Shown: positions 18,401 to 26,937 of the stretch, in pieces | How the letters are laid out: each line of letters starts with the position of its first letter | How positions within the stretch are numbered: the stretch's first letter is position 1 | Source of the DNA: Bacteroidota bacterium | Lineage (GTDB): Bacteria; Bacteroidota; Bacteroidia; Chitinophagales; Chitinophagaceae | DNA: 40,559 bases | Direction of reading: 5' to 3' | Assembly: GCA_018268015.1 (NCBI GenBank) | Contig: JAFDXJ010000031.1 | Coordinates: 1 to 40,559 of the forward strand | Program-made: the position numbers and the translations under genes | The notes under the pieces: model-generated | The model's database searches: none | What the model was told of the DNA's origin: nothing | What the model saw: only the letters and a program-made list of their open reading frames with translations

Positions 18401-20859
18401 ACAGAAAAGTCGTCGGAGCTTTCGGAATAATGAACCAATACATCCGCATCGAACAGGTGCGAAGCGAAACGGGCATAAATTCCGGTAGGTATCCACCGTT
18501 CGCCGAGATTAAAATCCAGTTCCTCAAATTCAATCCGTTTTGGTCGGGCTTCCTCTAAAGCGGTAAGGCTTTCTTTGGCTTCGGTATCATCAGGATTGTT
18601 TTCAAGATAGGCTCTTACTTCATCGGCTTTCTCAACTACGTTGCCTGCAATCCACCGTTCTGCTATCTCGTATTCGTGTTGTAGCGGATTGTAGAACAAC
18701 CGCCCGTGCAGGGCTTCTTTCAGCGTATCGGCAGGCAGGCTGCTGATTTCGGACATAAAGTCCAAATCCACGTTTCCGTATTTGTTCAGCGAGGCGGCTA
18801 AAGCCTCTTCGGGATTATCGGTTGCTAACGTGGTAGTAGAAAAACTAACGGGACGGCTGAAAATATCCGCTTTGTGGATTACGCCGCCAATGATACGCTC
18901 CAGATAAAGAGTTTCTTTGCCTGCGCTGTCTGTCTTTATCAACTTGGCATTGTTGGCAGCATTGAGATTACCGTATTTTTTGACAAAGCTATCGTATAGG
19001 AGGTTCAGCGTTTCCCGTTCTTCCTTGTGTTCGGTCTGCTTTTCAGCTTCTTTTTGGTACAGATTTATATAACTGTCCCTTATAGCAATATAGGCTTCGG
19101 CTCTTGCTTTCTGTGAGGACGGCAATTGCAATGGATGAAAGATTGCTTTTGCATCTTCCTTTTCCACCTCTTGCAAATAGCCGACCCAACCGTTATCCAC
19201 CACAAGGCAATCATTCCGGTGGAATAATTGCAGTTCGCCGCTATACGGAGCAGGTTCAGGAACGGTGTTAATATCGGTAACGGGAATGGCAGTCTTATCA
19301 GACTGGCCATTACCGTTTATTTGTGAAAACAGGTCGCCGATAGCTTCCTGTTTTTTGCCGTTAACCTGGTCGGTTCCGTTAATATCACCATTGGATTTTA
19401 GCGATGTATAGGGCTGCTGCCTTGCACTGCTGAACAGGTCGGGCTGACGACCTATTGTACCTCTTCTTTTTTTAGTGCTTTGCCTTTTGGCTTGGGTAGT
19501 TCTTTTAGGTGGAGCAAGAACCATTACAGGTTCACCCGCACTTTCAAACAAGTCAAAAATGCTTAGTTGCTTTAATTCCTGCGGGCTTTTTTGACGGACT
19601 ACCGGAGTAGGTACAGGTTGCGGCTTTTGCTGAATGATTACAGGGTCTATGACCGGAGGTGTAACTTTTGGTTCAATAGGAATTTGTATAACAGGCTCGT
19701 CGTTCTGTTCGCCCTTGTATAAACTCAAATTCAGGTGCTTTCCAAAATCTTCAGAAAGCATTTGCTTCAAATCTTTGGCAATGACCTCAACACCGTCTTT
19801 ATGCGTATAGATTAAGGCAGGTTGCCCGTATGGGTCGGTATCTAATTTTTGGTCGGTATGGATAATTCTTGTACTGTCCTGAAAGAGCGCATTGCCAGGC
19901 GTATTGTATTCGGATGGCTTGCTTTGGCAAAACAGATCTTCCCTGTCGGTCAGATTTTCTTTTGCCGTATTTTTTTGCAGGATAATCAGGTCGCTGCCGA
20001 CTTCCGTACCTGCATATTCGGTAAACAGGTTGTTAGGCAATCTTACAACCGAAACCAAATTATTATCCTGCATCAACGCCCTGCGTATGGGTTCGTTCTT
20101 AGGGCTGTTCAGAATGCCCTGTGAAGTGATGTAAGCCAACAAACCGCCCTCACGGAGCATATCAGCACCTTTCAGAAAAAAGTAATTGTGTATGCTTCGG
20201 GCAGCTTGTTCCTTTGCGCTGTTTCTACTGCGTGAATAAGAAAGGTCAAATACGGAAGTATCGCCAAAAGGGATATTACTGGCGATTACATCATAGCTGT
20301 TTTGTTCCCTTTCGGGGATTTCCTCAAAGCCGTTTATACGGATATTGCTTTCGGGGTAAAGCTGCTTTAAAATCTTGCCTGTAAGCAAGTCCTTTTCATA
20401 AGCGGTAACACTGGCTTTCTGATTTTCCGAAAAAGATTGGATGAATGAACCGATACCTGCGGAGGGTTCGAGGAATTTATCAATGTGCAGACCATTATCC
20501 CGCAAGGCAGATGAAATGGCATCTATAACTTTTGGTGGGGTATAAAAAGCCGTCAGTACGGAACTTTTCATACTGTCCACATACCTCCGGTATTGCTTAT
20601 CGTCTTCGGAATTTTCTTTGAGTAGTTGGTGGAGTTCCTGCGTGAGTGGAAAGAGGTCGTGTTCTGTTTTTCTCCAATGATTGATGTCTATTTCGCTTTC
20701 TACGGGGTTCAGAACGAATTTAAGACCGCCAAATCCGCTGTATCGCATCATTAGCAGTCTTTCGCCTACGGTGGCTTGCCGTTTCTCCTTTTCCAGTTTA
20801 AAAACAATTCGCAGGGCATCAATATTCTGTTGGAGATGGAACCGCTTACTGAAGCCCAT
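15421..20859 (-). CDS. Giant DNA methylase-helicase fusion
   Basis: About 1812 residues. The N-terminal part has an N6-adenine methyltransferase fold: [10 protein letters not shown] (AdoMet motif I, near residue 135) and SNIPFGD (near 198), a variant of the NPPY/F catalytic motif. The middle is low in complexity. A superfamily-2 helicase follows: HEVGAGKT (Walker A, near 970), [10 protein letters not shown] (motif II, near 1135), SGTTISNS, and [11 protein letters not shown] (motif VI). A coiled-coil-like tail ends the protein. The same layout occurs in phage DarB-type antirestriction proteins and in many Bacteroidota ICEs, so protecting or remodelling incoming DNA is a plausible role. The ATG at 20859 is preferred; a TTG at 20868 is also in frame. 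The start overlaps the end of the DUF1896 gene. Confidence 0.85.
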   Translation of the reverse strand: MGFSKRFHLQQNIDALRIVFKLEKEKRQATVGERLLMMRYSGFGGLKFVLNPVESEIDINHWRKTEHDLFPLTQELHQLLKENSEDDKQYRRYVDSMKSSVLTAFYTPPKVIDAISSALRDNGLHIDKFLEPSAGIGSFIQSFSENQKASVTAYEKDLLTGKILKQLYPESNIRINGFEEIPEREQNSYDVIASNIPFGDTSVFDLSYSRSRNSAKEQAARSIHNYFFLKGADMLREGGLLAYITSQGILNSPKNEPIRRALMQDNNLVSVVRLPNNLFTEYAGTEVGSDLIILQKNTAKENLTDREDLFCQSKPSEYNTPGNALFQDSTRIIHTDQKLDTDPYGQPALIYTHKDGVEVIAKDLKQMLSEDFGKHLNLSLYKGEQNDEPVIQIPIEPKVTPPVIDPVIIQQKPQPVPTPVVRQKSPQELKQLSIFDLFESAGEPVMVLAPPKRTTQAKRQSTKKRRGTIGRQPDLFSSARQQPYTSLKSNGDINGTDQVNGKKQEAIGDLFSQINGNGQSDKTAIPVTDINTVPEPAPYSGELQLFHRNDCLVVDNGWVGYLQEVEKEDAKAIFHPLQLPSSQKARAEAYIAIRDSYINLYQKEAEKQTEHKEERETLNLLYDSFVKKYGNLNAANNAKLIKTDSAGKETLYLERIIGGVIHKADIFSRPVSFSTTTLATDNPEEALAASLNKYGNVDLDFMSEISSLPADTLKEALHGRLFYNPLQHEYEIAERWIAGNVVEKADEVRAYLENNPDDTEAKESLTALEEARPKRIEFEELDFNLGERWIPTGIYARFASHLFDADVLVHYSESSDDFSVKCHRGNMHIWEKYAVKAESRTFDGIALLKHALVNTTPDITKKVMVGDQEVKVRDMEAIQMANTKIDEIRTAFTDWLHAQNDEFKNRLTDQYNETFNCFVRPNYDGSHQKFPGLDRKGAGIEDLYSSQKDTVWMIKMNNGAICDHEVGAGKTLIMCTAAQEMKRLGLAHKPMIIGLKANIPAIAEDYRKAYPHAKILYPGIDDFTPKKRLRIFGDIKNNDWDCVILTHDQFGMIPQSPEIQKEILEIELDSVERNLDALKSQGKEVTRGMLAGVIKRKENLEVKLKTLQHDIENRKDDIVDFKMMGIDHLFVDESHQFKNLMFNTRHTRVAGLGNVDGSQKALNLLFAICTIQERTNADMGATFLSGTTISNSLTELYLLFKYLRPRALEKQGIHSFDAWAAIYARKTTDYEFSVANNIVAKERFRYFIKVPELAQFYSEITDYRTAKDIGIDRPNKNEVLYNIPPTPDQEAFIQSLMQFAKTGDATLLGREPLSQREEKAKMLIATDYARKMSLDMRMVSGIYDDHPDNKASHCAANIAKYYNQFNAQKGTQFVFSDLGTYKPGEWNVYSEIKRKLVEDHGIPAHEIRFIQEAKNDKQRKDLINGMNEGKIRVLFGSTSMLGTGVNAQKRAVAVHHLDTPWRPSDLAQRDGRAIRKGNEIAKFFADNKVAVIIYAVEKSLDSYKFNLLYNKQLFIDQLKTNNLTKRTIDEGSMDEKSGMNFSEYVAILSGNTDLLDKAKLEKQIAGLESEKQAFNRSKSSAKFKVQDYTEMLQSTQSRLNRMSTDWDNLQRRLQKCSDGTIENPVLLDGLPPNANPKQIGAKLNEIADKARTAGQYEEIGSLYGFTLLVKTEMSEKEGVDIRVNRFLVQGEGNIKYTYNNGLMAKDPETAAMNFLRALEKLPGFVKQEQEKIAEIQKDLPILQEVVNGTWSKESRLSELKTELAAVERKIQLSITPETKQDVPEQAEKQKEAPKVQESIIRTKGVHLPRGVL

Positions 20860-21283
20860 TTTCCTCAATCCATATTGAGATGGTTCCGGTCAGTTCGGTA
20901 TAGAGTACATCAAACTCATATCCGTAGGCGAAATCATCGGTTAATTCATATCCTGCGAAAACAGGCTCACAAACGGGAAACATTTTAAGGGCGAACGGTC
21001 GCAGTTCCTCGTCTGCCATTATGGTATCAAATTCATTGCATACCACTTTGAAAACCGTGTCGAACTTGGAGAAGTGCAAGCCCTCAAAAAGTATGTAGTT
21101 GGCTATTTCGTTGCATTGCTCAATGGCGTTTCCCGAACGGAAAGCACCCTCATAAGCATTGGCAGCCCACGAAGACCGTTGGTCAATAAATTTTTGGTCG
21201 TGTGCCTTTTCGGGAAAGCTGCTGTTTAATAATTCTTGCAGTCGTAATCTGAAATACGACAGGTCTTTTTGCTGTACATCCAT
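20846..21283 (-). CDS. DUF1896 family protein
   Basis: A 145-residue acidic protein ([16 protein letters not shown] near the start, [20 protein letters not shown] near the end), recognised as DUF1896, a small family found directly upstream of the large methylase-helicase in Bacteroidota conjugative elements. Its stop lies 14 bases inside the next gene, so the two are translated together and probably act together. The biochemical function is unknown. By analogy with DarA-DarB-like pairs it might be an accessory to an antirestriction complex, but that is inference only. Confidence 0.8.
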   Translation of the reverse strand: MDVQQKDLSYFRLRLQELLNSSFPEKAHDQKFIDQRSSWAANAYEGAFRSGNAIEQCNEIANYILFEGLHFSKFDTVFKVVCNEFDTIMADEELRPFALKMFPVCEPVFAGYELTDDFAYGYEFDVLYTELTGTISIWIEENGLQ

Positions 21284-21415
21284 ACTTATTTTGTTTAGAA
21301 TTTTACTTAAATCCTAAAATTATAGCAGTACATAAGCCCCTTTGCAGAAGTGGCAGGGTTTGGCTTTGAAAGGCGGGATTTGGCGTAGAATGGTATGATG
21401 CCAAAGATTAATTTG

Positions 21416-21423
21416 TACCTTTG
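21416..21423 (+). promoter_or_regulatory. -7 box of the HMA-AraC regulator gene
   Basis: TACCTTTG matches TAnnTTTG, 22 bases before the ATG at 21446. No good -33 TTG at the usual spacing is visible, which fits a promoter that needs an activator. The intergenic stretch 21284-21445 is divergent, also serving the DUF1896 gene. Confidence 0.55.
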
Positions 21424-21445
21424 TTAAGGTCGTAAAAAGGTATAT

Positions 21446-22009
21446 ATGAGTACACTCTTTATTAAAAATATGGTTTGCAACCGCTGTATTATGGTGGTGC
21501 AAAATGAATTGGATAAGTTAGGTCTGAACGTAAAAAAAATCAATCTTGGAGAGGTAGTATTGGATAAAGAGATTACATCCGAAGAAAAAAATAATGTAGA
21601 TAAGGTTTTAATTCCATTAGGCTTTGAACTTATTGACGATAAAAAAAGCCGCATAATTGAAAAGATAAAAAATATAATTATTGACCTTGTGCATCATCAG
21701 GACAACCACGCCAAAACCAATCTTTCGGATGTGCTAAGTAGTCAACTGCACCACGATTATAATTATTTATCCAATCTCTTTTCGGAGGTAGAGGGTACTA
21801 CCATTGAAAAATACTTTATTGCCCAAAAAGTAGAAAAGGTAAAAGAGCTATTGGTATATGATGAGCTTTCTTTGAGTGAAATTGCCTTTCGTTTAAACTA
21901 TTCGAGTGTGTCCTACCTAAGCAACCAGTTCAAAAAAGTTACAGGGCTGACACCGAGCTATTTCAAACAGATAAAAGAAGATAAAAGGAAGCCATTGGAT
22001 AGTTTGTAA
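21446..22009 (+). CDS. HMA-AraC fusion regulator of the copper cluster
   Basis: A 187-residue protein. Residues 1-70 resemble a heavy-metal-associated (HMA) domain: a short beta start, then NMVCNRCIMVV with the C11xxC14 metal site and a second half ending PLGFELID. Residues about 80-187 are an AraC-type double helix-turn-helix (LSEIAFRLNYSSVSYLSNQFKKVTGLTPSYFK). This directly joins a Cu+-binding sensor fold to an AraC activator, unlike the usual CueR/CsoR/CopY copper regulators. It stands 84 bases upstream of the Cu+ ATPase gene, same strand, and likely controls it. Copper as effector is inferred from the CxxC site and the neighbours. Similar small proteins are found next to copA in Bacteroidota, as far as I recall. 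Confidence 0.8.
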   Translation: MSTLFIKNMVCNRCIMVVQNELDKLGLNVKKINLGEVVLDKEITSEEKNNVDKVLIPLGFELIDDKKSRIIEKIKNIIIDLVHHQDNHAKTNLSDVLSSQLHHDYNYLSNLFSEVEGTTIEKYFIAQKVEKVKELLVYDELSLSEIAFRLNYSSVSYLSNQFKKVTGLTPSYFKQIKEDKRKPLDSL

Positions 22010-22093
22010 ATCTTACACATAAATTCCAAAATTTCACAATAGCACCCACCCATATAATAGCCAATTTTGTACTGTTAATTAAATCAGGCAAAT

Positions 22094-24508
22094 ATGGCAA
22101 CGAATAATAAAGAAACTATTTATCTTCCCTTAGAAGATGTAGAAAGCGAACATTGTGCGTTAATCGTTGAAAAAGGATTGGCACAGGTCAAAGGCATCGA
22201 AACCCACAAAGTAGAGCTAAACAACCGCAGGGCAGCTATCACGGTAAATAACAGCGCAGCGATAGGCGCAGCGGTAAAAGCAATCAAAGATTTAGGTTAC
22301 GGCGTTTCTACTGTAAAACATACATTCCCTGTATTGGGAATGACCTGCGCATCCTGTGCAGGCAGTGTAGAAAGTATTGTAAAGCATCAGGAGGGCGTTA
22401 TTGATGCTTCCGTAAACTTTGCTACGGGAAATCTTACCGTCGAATACCTGCCCAATATAACCGATGCCACTAAACTGCAAAAATCGGTACAGTCCATAGG
22501 TTACGATTTACTGGTAGAAGAAGAAAATAAGCAGCAGGAAACATTAGAAGCTATCCACGCTGAAAAGTTCCAAAAGCTAAAAACTAAAACCATATGGGCT
22601 ATTGCGCTGTCGTTGCCTGTGGTGGTGATAGCAATGTTCTTTATGGATATGCCCTATGCAAACCTCATAATGTGGCTGTTCTCTACACCTGTTGTATTAT
22701 GGTTAGGCAGGGATTTTTTTGTAAACGCTTGGAAGCAGGCAAAACATCGTTCAGCCAATATGGATACATTGGTAGCATTGAGTACAGGTATCGCTTATCT
22801 GTTCAGCGTGTTCAATATGTTGTTTGCAGACTTTTGGCATCAAAGAGGGCTGCACGCCCACGTATATTTTGAAGCAGCAGCCGTCATTGTCGCATTTATC
22901 CTGTTGGGGAAACTATTGGAAGAAAAAGCCAAAGGCAATACCTCTTCAGCTATTAAAAAACTGATGGGCTTACAACCCAAGACCGTTATCGTGATACAAG
23001 CGGACGGAACGGAAAAACAAACCGCTATCGAAGATGTAAACGCAGGCGATGTTATTCTTGTAAAGCCGGGCGAAAAGATTGCGGTGGACGGTATGGTTAC
23101 TTCGGGCAGTTCATACGTTGATGAAAGTATGTTGAGTGGCGAGCCTGTACCCGTACTGAAAAAAGAAAACGAAAAGGTATTTGCCGGAACCATTAACCAA
23201 AAAGGAAGTTTCCAATTCAAAGCGGTTAAAGTCGGAAAAGAAACAATGCTTGCCCATATTATCAAAATGGTACAGGATGCGCAAGGCAGTAAAGCACCAG
23301 TACAAAAGTTGGTAGATAAGATTGCAGGAATTTTTGTTCCCGTTGTAATAGGGATTGCTATTCTCACATTTATCCTGTGGTTTATTTTAGACGGCAATAA
23401 TGGCATAGTGCAGGGATTGTTAGCGGCTGTTACGGTATTGGTTATTGCCTGCCCCTGTGCTTTGGGATTGGCTACGCCTACCGCTATAATGGTTGGCGTT
23501 GGCAAAGGTGCTGAAAAAGGTATTCTGATAAAGGATGCCGAAAGTTTGGAATTAGCCAAAAAAGTTGATGCCATTATTTTAGATAAAACAGGAACGATAA
23601 CAGAGGGTAGACCAGAGGTAACAGGTATCGAATGGCTAAACAATGATGATGCAACGAAAGGTATTTTATTAAGCATCGAAAAGCAATCCGAACACCCATT
23701 GGCAGAAGCGGTAGTGAAACATTTAGACGGTGTACAAACCACTACTTTATCACTGTTCGATAGTATTACAGGAAAAGGTGCAAAAGCCAATCACAACAAC
23801 GAAACCTATTTTGTAGGCAATAAAAAGCTATTGGCAGAAAACAACATTACCATTGCGGAGCAACTGCAAAAGCAAGCGGATGAATGGGGAAAACAATCCA
23901 AAACAGTTATTTGGTTTGCCGACAGCAAACAGGCGCTTTCCGTTATCGTCATTTCTGATAAAATCAAAGAAACATCGGTCGAAGCCATCCGGCAAATGCA
24001 GGATATGGGCATAGAATTGTATATGCTCACGGGCGATAATGAAGCCACTGCAAAAACCATTGCACAGCAAACTGGCATCGGGCATTACAAGGCAGAGGTA
24101 TTGCCACAGCACAAAGCCGATTTTGTAAAGGAACTTCAAAGCAAAGGCAAAGTAGTGGCAATGGTTGGCGACGGTATTAATGACAGCACAGCTTTGGCAA
24201 CAGCCGATGTAAGTATTGCAATGGGCAAAGGTTCCGACATTGCAATGGATGTTGCCAAGATGACCATTATTTCATCAGACCTTACCAAAATACCACAGGC
24301 AATAAAACTTTCAAAACAGACCGTAGCCACTATTAAGCAAAATCTGTTTTGGGCATTCATCTATAATTTAATCGGCATTCCTATTGCGGCAGGTATCTTA
24401 TTCCCGATAAATGGCTTCCTGCTGAACCCGATGATTGCAGGTGCAGCAATGGCATTGAGCAGCGTGAGCGTGGTAACTAACAGCCTGCGGTTGAAGTGGA
24501 AAAAGTAA
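22094..24508 (+). CDS. copA: Cu+-exporting P1B-type ATPase
   Basis: An 804-residue copper ATPase. It has two N-terminal HMA-like domains: the first (1-72) has only C21 in place of CxxC, the second has GMTCASC with C85/C88. The membrane site is ACPCALGLATP (C453-P454-C455). Also present are DKTGTITEG with D497, SEHPLAEAV, GDGINDSTALATADV, and the Cu+-specific late-membrane residues FIYN and MALSSVSVVTNS. It moves Cu+ from the cytosol to the periplasm, where the downstream oxidase and binding proteins act. The upstream 84 bases contain CAATTTTG at 22061-22068, close to a -7 box. The degenerate first HMA domain may have become regulatory. The motifs make this call firm. Confidence 0.93.
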   Translation: MATNNKETIYLPLEDVESEHCALIVEKGLAQVKGIETHKVELNNRRAAITVNNSAAIGAAVKAIKDLGYGVSTVKHTFPVLGMTCASCAGSVESIVKHQEGVIDASVNFATGNLTVEYLPNITDATKLQKSVQSIGYDLLVEEENKQQETLEAIHAEKFQKLKTKTIWAIALSLPVVVIAMFFMDMPYANLIMWLFSTPVVLWLGRDFFVNAWKQAKHRSANMDTLVALSTGIAYLFSVFNMLFADFWHQRGLHAHVYFEAAAVIVAFILLGKLLEEKAKGNTSSAIKKLMGLQPKTVIVIQADGTEKQTAIEDVNAGDVILVKPGEKIAVDGMVTSGSSYVDESMLSGEPVPVLKKENEKVFAGTINQKGSFQFKAVKVGKETMLAHIIKMVQDAQGSKAPVQKLVDKIAGIFVPVVIGIAILTFILWFILDGNNGIVQGLLAAVTVLVIACPCALGLATPTAIMVGVGKGAEKGILIKDAESLELAKKVDAIILDKTGTITEGRPEVTGIEWLNNDDATKGILLSIEKQSEHPLAEAVVKHLDGVQTTTLSLFDSITGKGAKANHNNETYFVGNKKLLAENNITIAEQLQKQADEWGKQSKTVIWFADSKQALSVIVISDKIKETSVEAIRQMQDMGIELYMLTGDNEATAKTIAQQTGIGHYKAEVLPQHKADFVKELQSKGKVVAMVGDGINDSTALATADVSIAMGKGSDIAMDVAKMTIISSDLTKIPQAIKLSKQTVATIKQNLFWAFIYNLIGIPIAAGILFPINGFLLNPMIAGAAMALSSVSVVTNSLRLKWKK

Positions 24509-24607
24509 AACATTAAATATCACAAATCAAATAAGAAATTCCACAACAATACAGAACGGTATAGTGCTGAAATTTGTGGTATCAAACAACAATCAAAATT
24601 TAAGACA

Positions 24608-24829
24608 ATGGAAAATAAAGAATTTCAATTTAAGACGAACATCAATTGTGGCGGTTGTATAGCATCTGTAAAGCCGCATTTGGACAATGCAGAGGGCATC
24701 TGCCATTGGGAAGTTGACACCGCCAATAAAGACAAGGTACTTACAATAAAATCAGAGGGTATTACCGAAGACCAGGTAATTGAAACAGTACAAAAAGCAG
24801 GCTTTAAAATCGAACCTTTAAACGCTTAA
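24608..24829 (+). CDS. CopZ-like copper chaperone (single HMA domain)
   Basis: A 73-residue protein consisting of one HMA domain: FKTNINCGGCIASVKPHL with metal site C14xxC17, ending in the typical VIETVQKAGFKIE. It would carry Cu+ in the cytosol to the ATPase and perhaps to the HMA-AraC regulator. It is separated from the ATPase gene by 99 bases containing an inverted CCACAA/TTGTGG pair (24541-24546 and 24574-24579), and is closed off downstream by a strong hairpin, so it may be its own unit. Confidence 0.87.
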   Translation: MENKEFQFKTNINCGGCIASVKPHLDNAEGICHWEVDTANKDKVLTIKSEGITEDQVIETVQKAGFKIEPLNA

Positions 24830-24840
24830 TATATTGAATT

Positions 24841-24886
24841 TATAATGCCCTTTTTAGCAACCTGACCTGATAAAAAGGGCATTATA
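24841..24886. terminator. Strong hairpin terminator after the chaperone gene
   Basis: A perfect 16-bp stem (24841-24856 with 24871-24886, core AATGCCCTTTTT / AAAAAGGGCATT) and a 14-base loop, 11 bases after the chaperone stop. The stem carries T-runs on both strands, so it could terminate in both directions. It divides the copper cluster into an intracellular half and an envelope half. Confidence 0.8.
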
Positions 24887-24924
24887 TCTTTAAAAATGGA
24901 AAAAAAATGCGGCTTTATTAAACA

Positions 24925-24990
24925 TTTGGTATCAAACACCAAAAAAAGAGGAAAAGCCATCAAAAAAAGATAATCTTATTTGTAACTTTG
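24925..24990 (+). promoter_or_regulatory. Promoter of the envelope copper operon, with possible operator
   Basis: TAACTTTG (24983-24990) is a -7 box only 2 bases before the start codon used for the next gene. Upstream at 24925-24943, TTTGGTATCAAACACCAAA is a small inverted repeat (TTTGGT / ACCAAA). Its core GGTATCAAACA also occurs at 24579-24589, upstream of the chaperone gene. Both may bind the HMA-AraC protein; this is inference. Confidence 0.5.
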
Positions 24991-24992
24991 TA

Positions 24993-25385
24993 GTGTTGAA
25001 AAATTTGGGTAAACATATCAGCTTTGTTCTCATACTGTGTTTGGGATTTTTCCTTATGCCGAGCATAAGCTATGCCTGCGCCAAAAAAACAACTAAGACG
25101 GAACAAAAATCCTGCTCAAAAGAAAAATCTGAAAAATCGCAGCACAAAAACAGTTGCAAGTACAAGTCCTGTAAAAAATGTAAGGATGGTCACGACTGCG
25201 GAGGCAATTGCAAACACAGTTCTTGCAGATGCGGTGCTTCAACAACTTCTTTAAGTGTACCTGTTGTAATCGAATTGAAAGCAAAAAATCTGTTTGCAGA
25301 AGCAAAAAAGCAAAAATTCGGTTTCAAACAAGCCTATTATTCTTCAGGCTTTTTCTCCATTTGGCTACCGCCTAAAATAAGCTAA
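24993..25385 (+). CDS. Secreted cysteine/lysine-rich protein (DUF6660-like)
   Basis: A 130-residue protein with a signal peptide (about residues 1-30, ILCLGFFLMPSISYACA) and a Lys- and Cys-rich middle (KSCKKCKDGHDCGGNCKH, then CRCG) that looks like a thiolate metal trap. The C-terminal end is SIWLPPKIS, paralleling the end of the secreted protein at 5471-5797. It starts with GTG at 24993 or TTG at 24996; the -7 box is so close that the transcript is probably leaderless. It leads the envelope copper operon. A copper-binding or sensing role in the periplasm is inferred; the family function is unknown. Confidence 0.65.
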   Translation: MLKNLGKHISFVLILCLGFFLMPSISYACAKKTTKTEQKSCSKEKSEKSQHKNSCKYKSCKKCKDGHDCGGNCKHSSCRCGASTTSLSVPVVIELKAKNLFAEAKKQKFGFKQAYYSSGFFSIWLPPKIS

Positions 25386-25480
25386 ATCTGTTGCTTGACA
25401 GCCACAGGTATGTCTTGTCGAAAACCCAATCCAGTTTTCGCACCCCCTTTTGTATATCTTATTAAATTAAAATTTTCAAA

Positions 25481-26365
25481 ATGAAATCATTATCAAAAAT
25501 AGTGATGGTAATCGGCGTATTACTATCATCAATAAACAGTTTCGCACAAATCAAAAATGCGAAAACAGAAACCGTAAAAATTTACGGCAATTGCGGTATG
25601 TGTAAAGCCACTATCGAAAAAGCAGGCAATGTGAACAAGGTAGCCAGTGTGGAATGGAATAAAGACACTAAAATGGCTACGCTCACTTATGACAGCGATA
25701 AGACCAATCAGGATGAAATATTGAAACGTATCGCTTTGGCAGGTTACGACAGCGAAAAGTTTTTAGCACCGGATGATGTGTATGCAAAGCTGCCGGGATG
25801 TTGCCAATACGACAGAGAATTAAAGCCAGTCGCAAAATCTAATGATGCGGGTATGGATATGAAAAGCGAACACACCAACCATAACCACAACGAAATGGCA
25901 ACAACAAAAACTGCCGATGACCAAAATGCACCACAACTGAAAGTCGTATTCGACAACTATTTTTCAGTTAAAGATGCTTTGGTAAAAACTGATGCTGGTA
26001 CTTCATCTATAAAAGCGGTTGAATTGGTAAAAGCTATCAAAGCTATAGAAATGGCAAAACTTTCTACCGAGGAGCATACCGTTTGGATGAAGGTAATGAA
26101 GGATTTAACCGCAAATGCAGAAAAAATTGCTGCTTCCAAAGATGTTGCAAAACAAAGAGAAACTTTCGCTTTGCTTTCTAAAAATATGTACGAACTGGCT
26201 AAGGCATCAAAAAAGGAAACACCTGTTTATTATCAGCATTGCCCTATGTACAATAACGGGAAAGGCGCAAATTGGTTAAGCAAGGAAGAAGCGGTTAAAA
26301 ATCCTTATTACGGTTCTCAAATGCTAACCTGTGGTAGTGTACAAGAAACAATTAATAATAAATAA
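25481..26365 (+). CDS. Periplasmic HMA-DUF3347 copper-binding protein
   Basis: A 294-residue protein with a signal peptide ending SFAQ (about residue 23), an HMA domain with GNCGMC (C38, C41), a linker with C107-C108 and a Met/His stretch (MDMKSEHTNHNHNEM), and a DUF3347 domain (about 150-290). The C-terminus carries CPMYNNGKGANW and NPYYGSQMLTCG, giving C254, M256, M281 and C284 as likely copper ligands. The second DUF3347 protein (26938-27600) repeats this end motif. It probably binds Cu+ delivered by the ATPase. An 11-base gap to the DUF305 gene indicates an operon. The ligand assignment is inference from conservation between the two copies. Confidence 0.82.
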   Translation: MKSLSKIVMVIGVLLSSINSFAQIKNAKTETVKIYGNCGMCKATIEKAGNVNKVASVEWNKDTKMATLTYDSDKTNQDEILKRIALAGYDSEKFLAPDDVYAKLPGCCQYDRELKPVAKSNDAGMDMKSEHTNHNHNEMATTKTADDQNAPQLKVVFDNYFSVKDALVKTDAGTSSIKAVELVKAIKAIEMAKLSTEEHTVWMKVMKDLTANAEKIAASKDVAKQRETFALLSKNMYELAKASKKETPVYYQHCPMYNNGKGANWLSKEEAVKNPYYGSQMLTCGSVQETINNK

Positions 26366-26376
26366 ATTCTTCTGTT

Positions 26377-26898
26377 ATGGGAAATATAGAAAACAAGCAC
26401 GATATGCATCACCACACAGCAAATGAGGCGCATAACGCCAACCATTCTTTAGCAATGTACAAAAGGTTTGCAGTAATGGCTGTTGCGATGTTCGCAGCGA
26501 TGTACTTTCTTATGTATGCTATGATTGACAGATTGGATAATCTTACCCCGAACATCAATAATTTGTATATGACACTGCTGATGGTTTCGGCAATGTTGGT
26601 TATTGAATTATGGATAATGAAAGGAATGTATCAAAACAAAAAAATCAACTGGGCAATCATTGCATTTTCCCTTGCAATTGGCATCTTCTCTTGGTTTGGA
26701 ATTAGGGAGCAAATAAATGTGGGCGACAAACAATTTGTGAAAGGAATGATACCGCACCACGCAGCGGCAGTGCTGATGTCTGAAAAAGCAAAACTAACCG
26801 ACCCCGAACTCATAAAGTTGCAAAAAAACATACTTGAAACACAGACAAAGGAAATCGAATTTATGAAGCGAAAGCTGAAAGAATTTGAAAACAAGTAA
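26377..26898 (+). CDS. DUF305 membrane protein
   Basis: A 173-residue protein. A His-rich N-terminus (HDMHHHTANEAHNANH) precedes three hydrophobic spans (about 30-48, 61-79, 88-104), and a C-terminal helical domain carries the DUF305 signature GMIPHHAAAVLMSEKA (HH near residues 126-127). DUF305 proteins commonly occur with copper resistance genes and are thought to bind metal through conserved His and Met residues. It lies 11 bases after the HMA-DUF3347 gene. It could present copper at the inner membrane; the role is not established. Confidence 0.85.
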   Translation: MGNIENKHDMHHHTANEAHNANHSLAMYKRFAVMAVAMFAAMYFLMYAMIDRLDNLTPNINNLYMTLLMVSAMLVIELWIMKGMYQNKKINWAIIAFSLAIGIFSWFGIREQINVGDKQFVKGMIPHHAAAVLMSEKAKLTDPELIKLQKNILETQTKEIEFMKRKLKEFENK

Positions 26899-26937
26899 AT
26901 CACAAAAATTTCTTTAACAACATTAAATAGCATTAAA

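Noticed and set aside
22840..23790. Long open frame of about 316 codons antisense to the Cu+ ATPase gene
   Set aside because: It mirrors a strongly coding, motif-complete gene; its product has no recognisable fold and is low in complexity, so it is a shadow frame.
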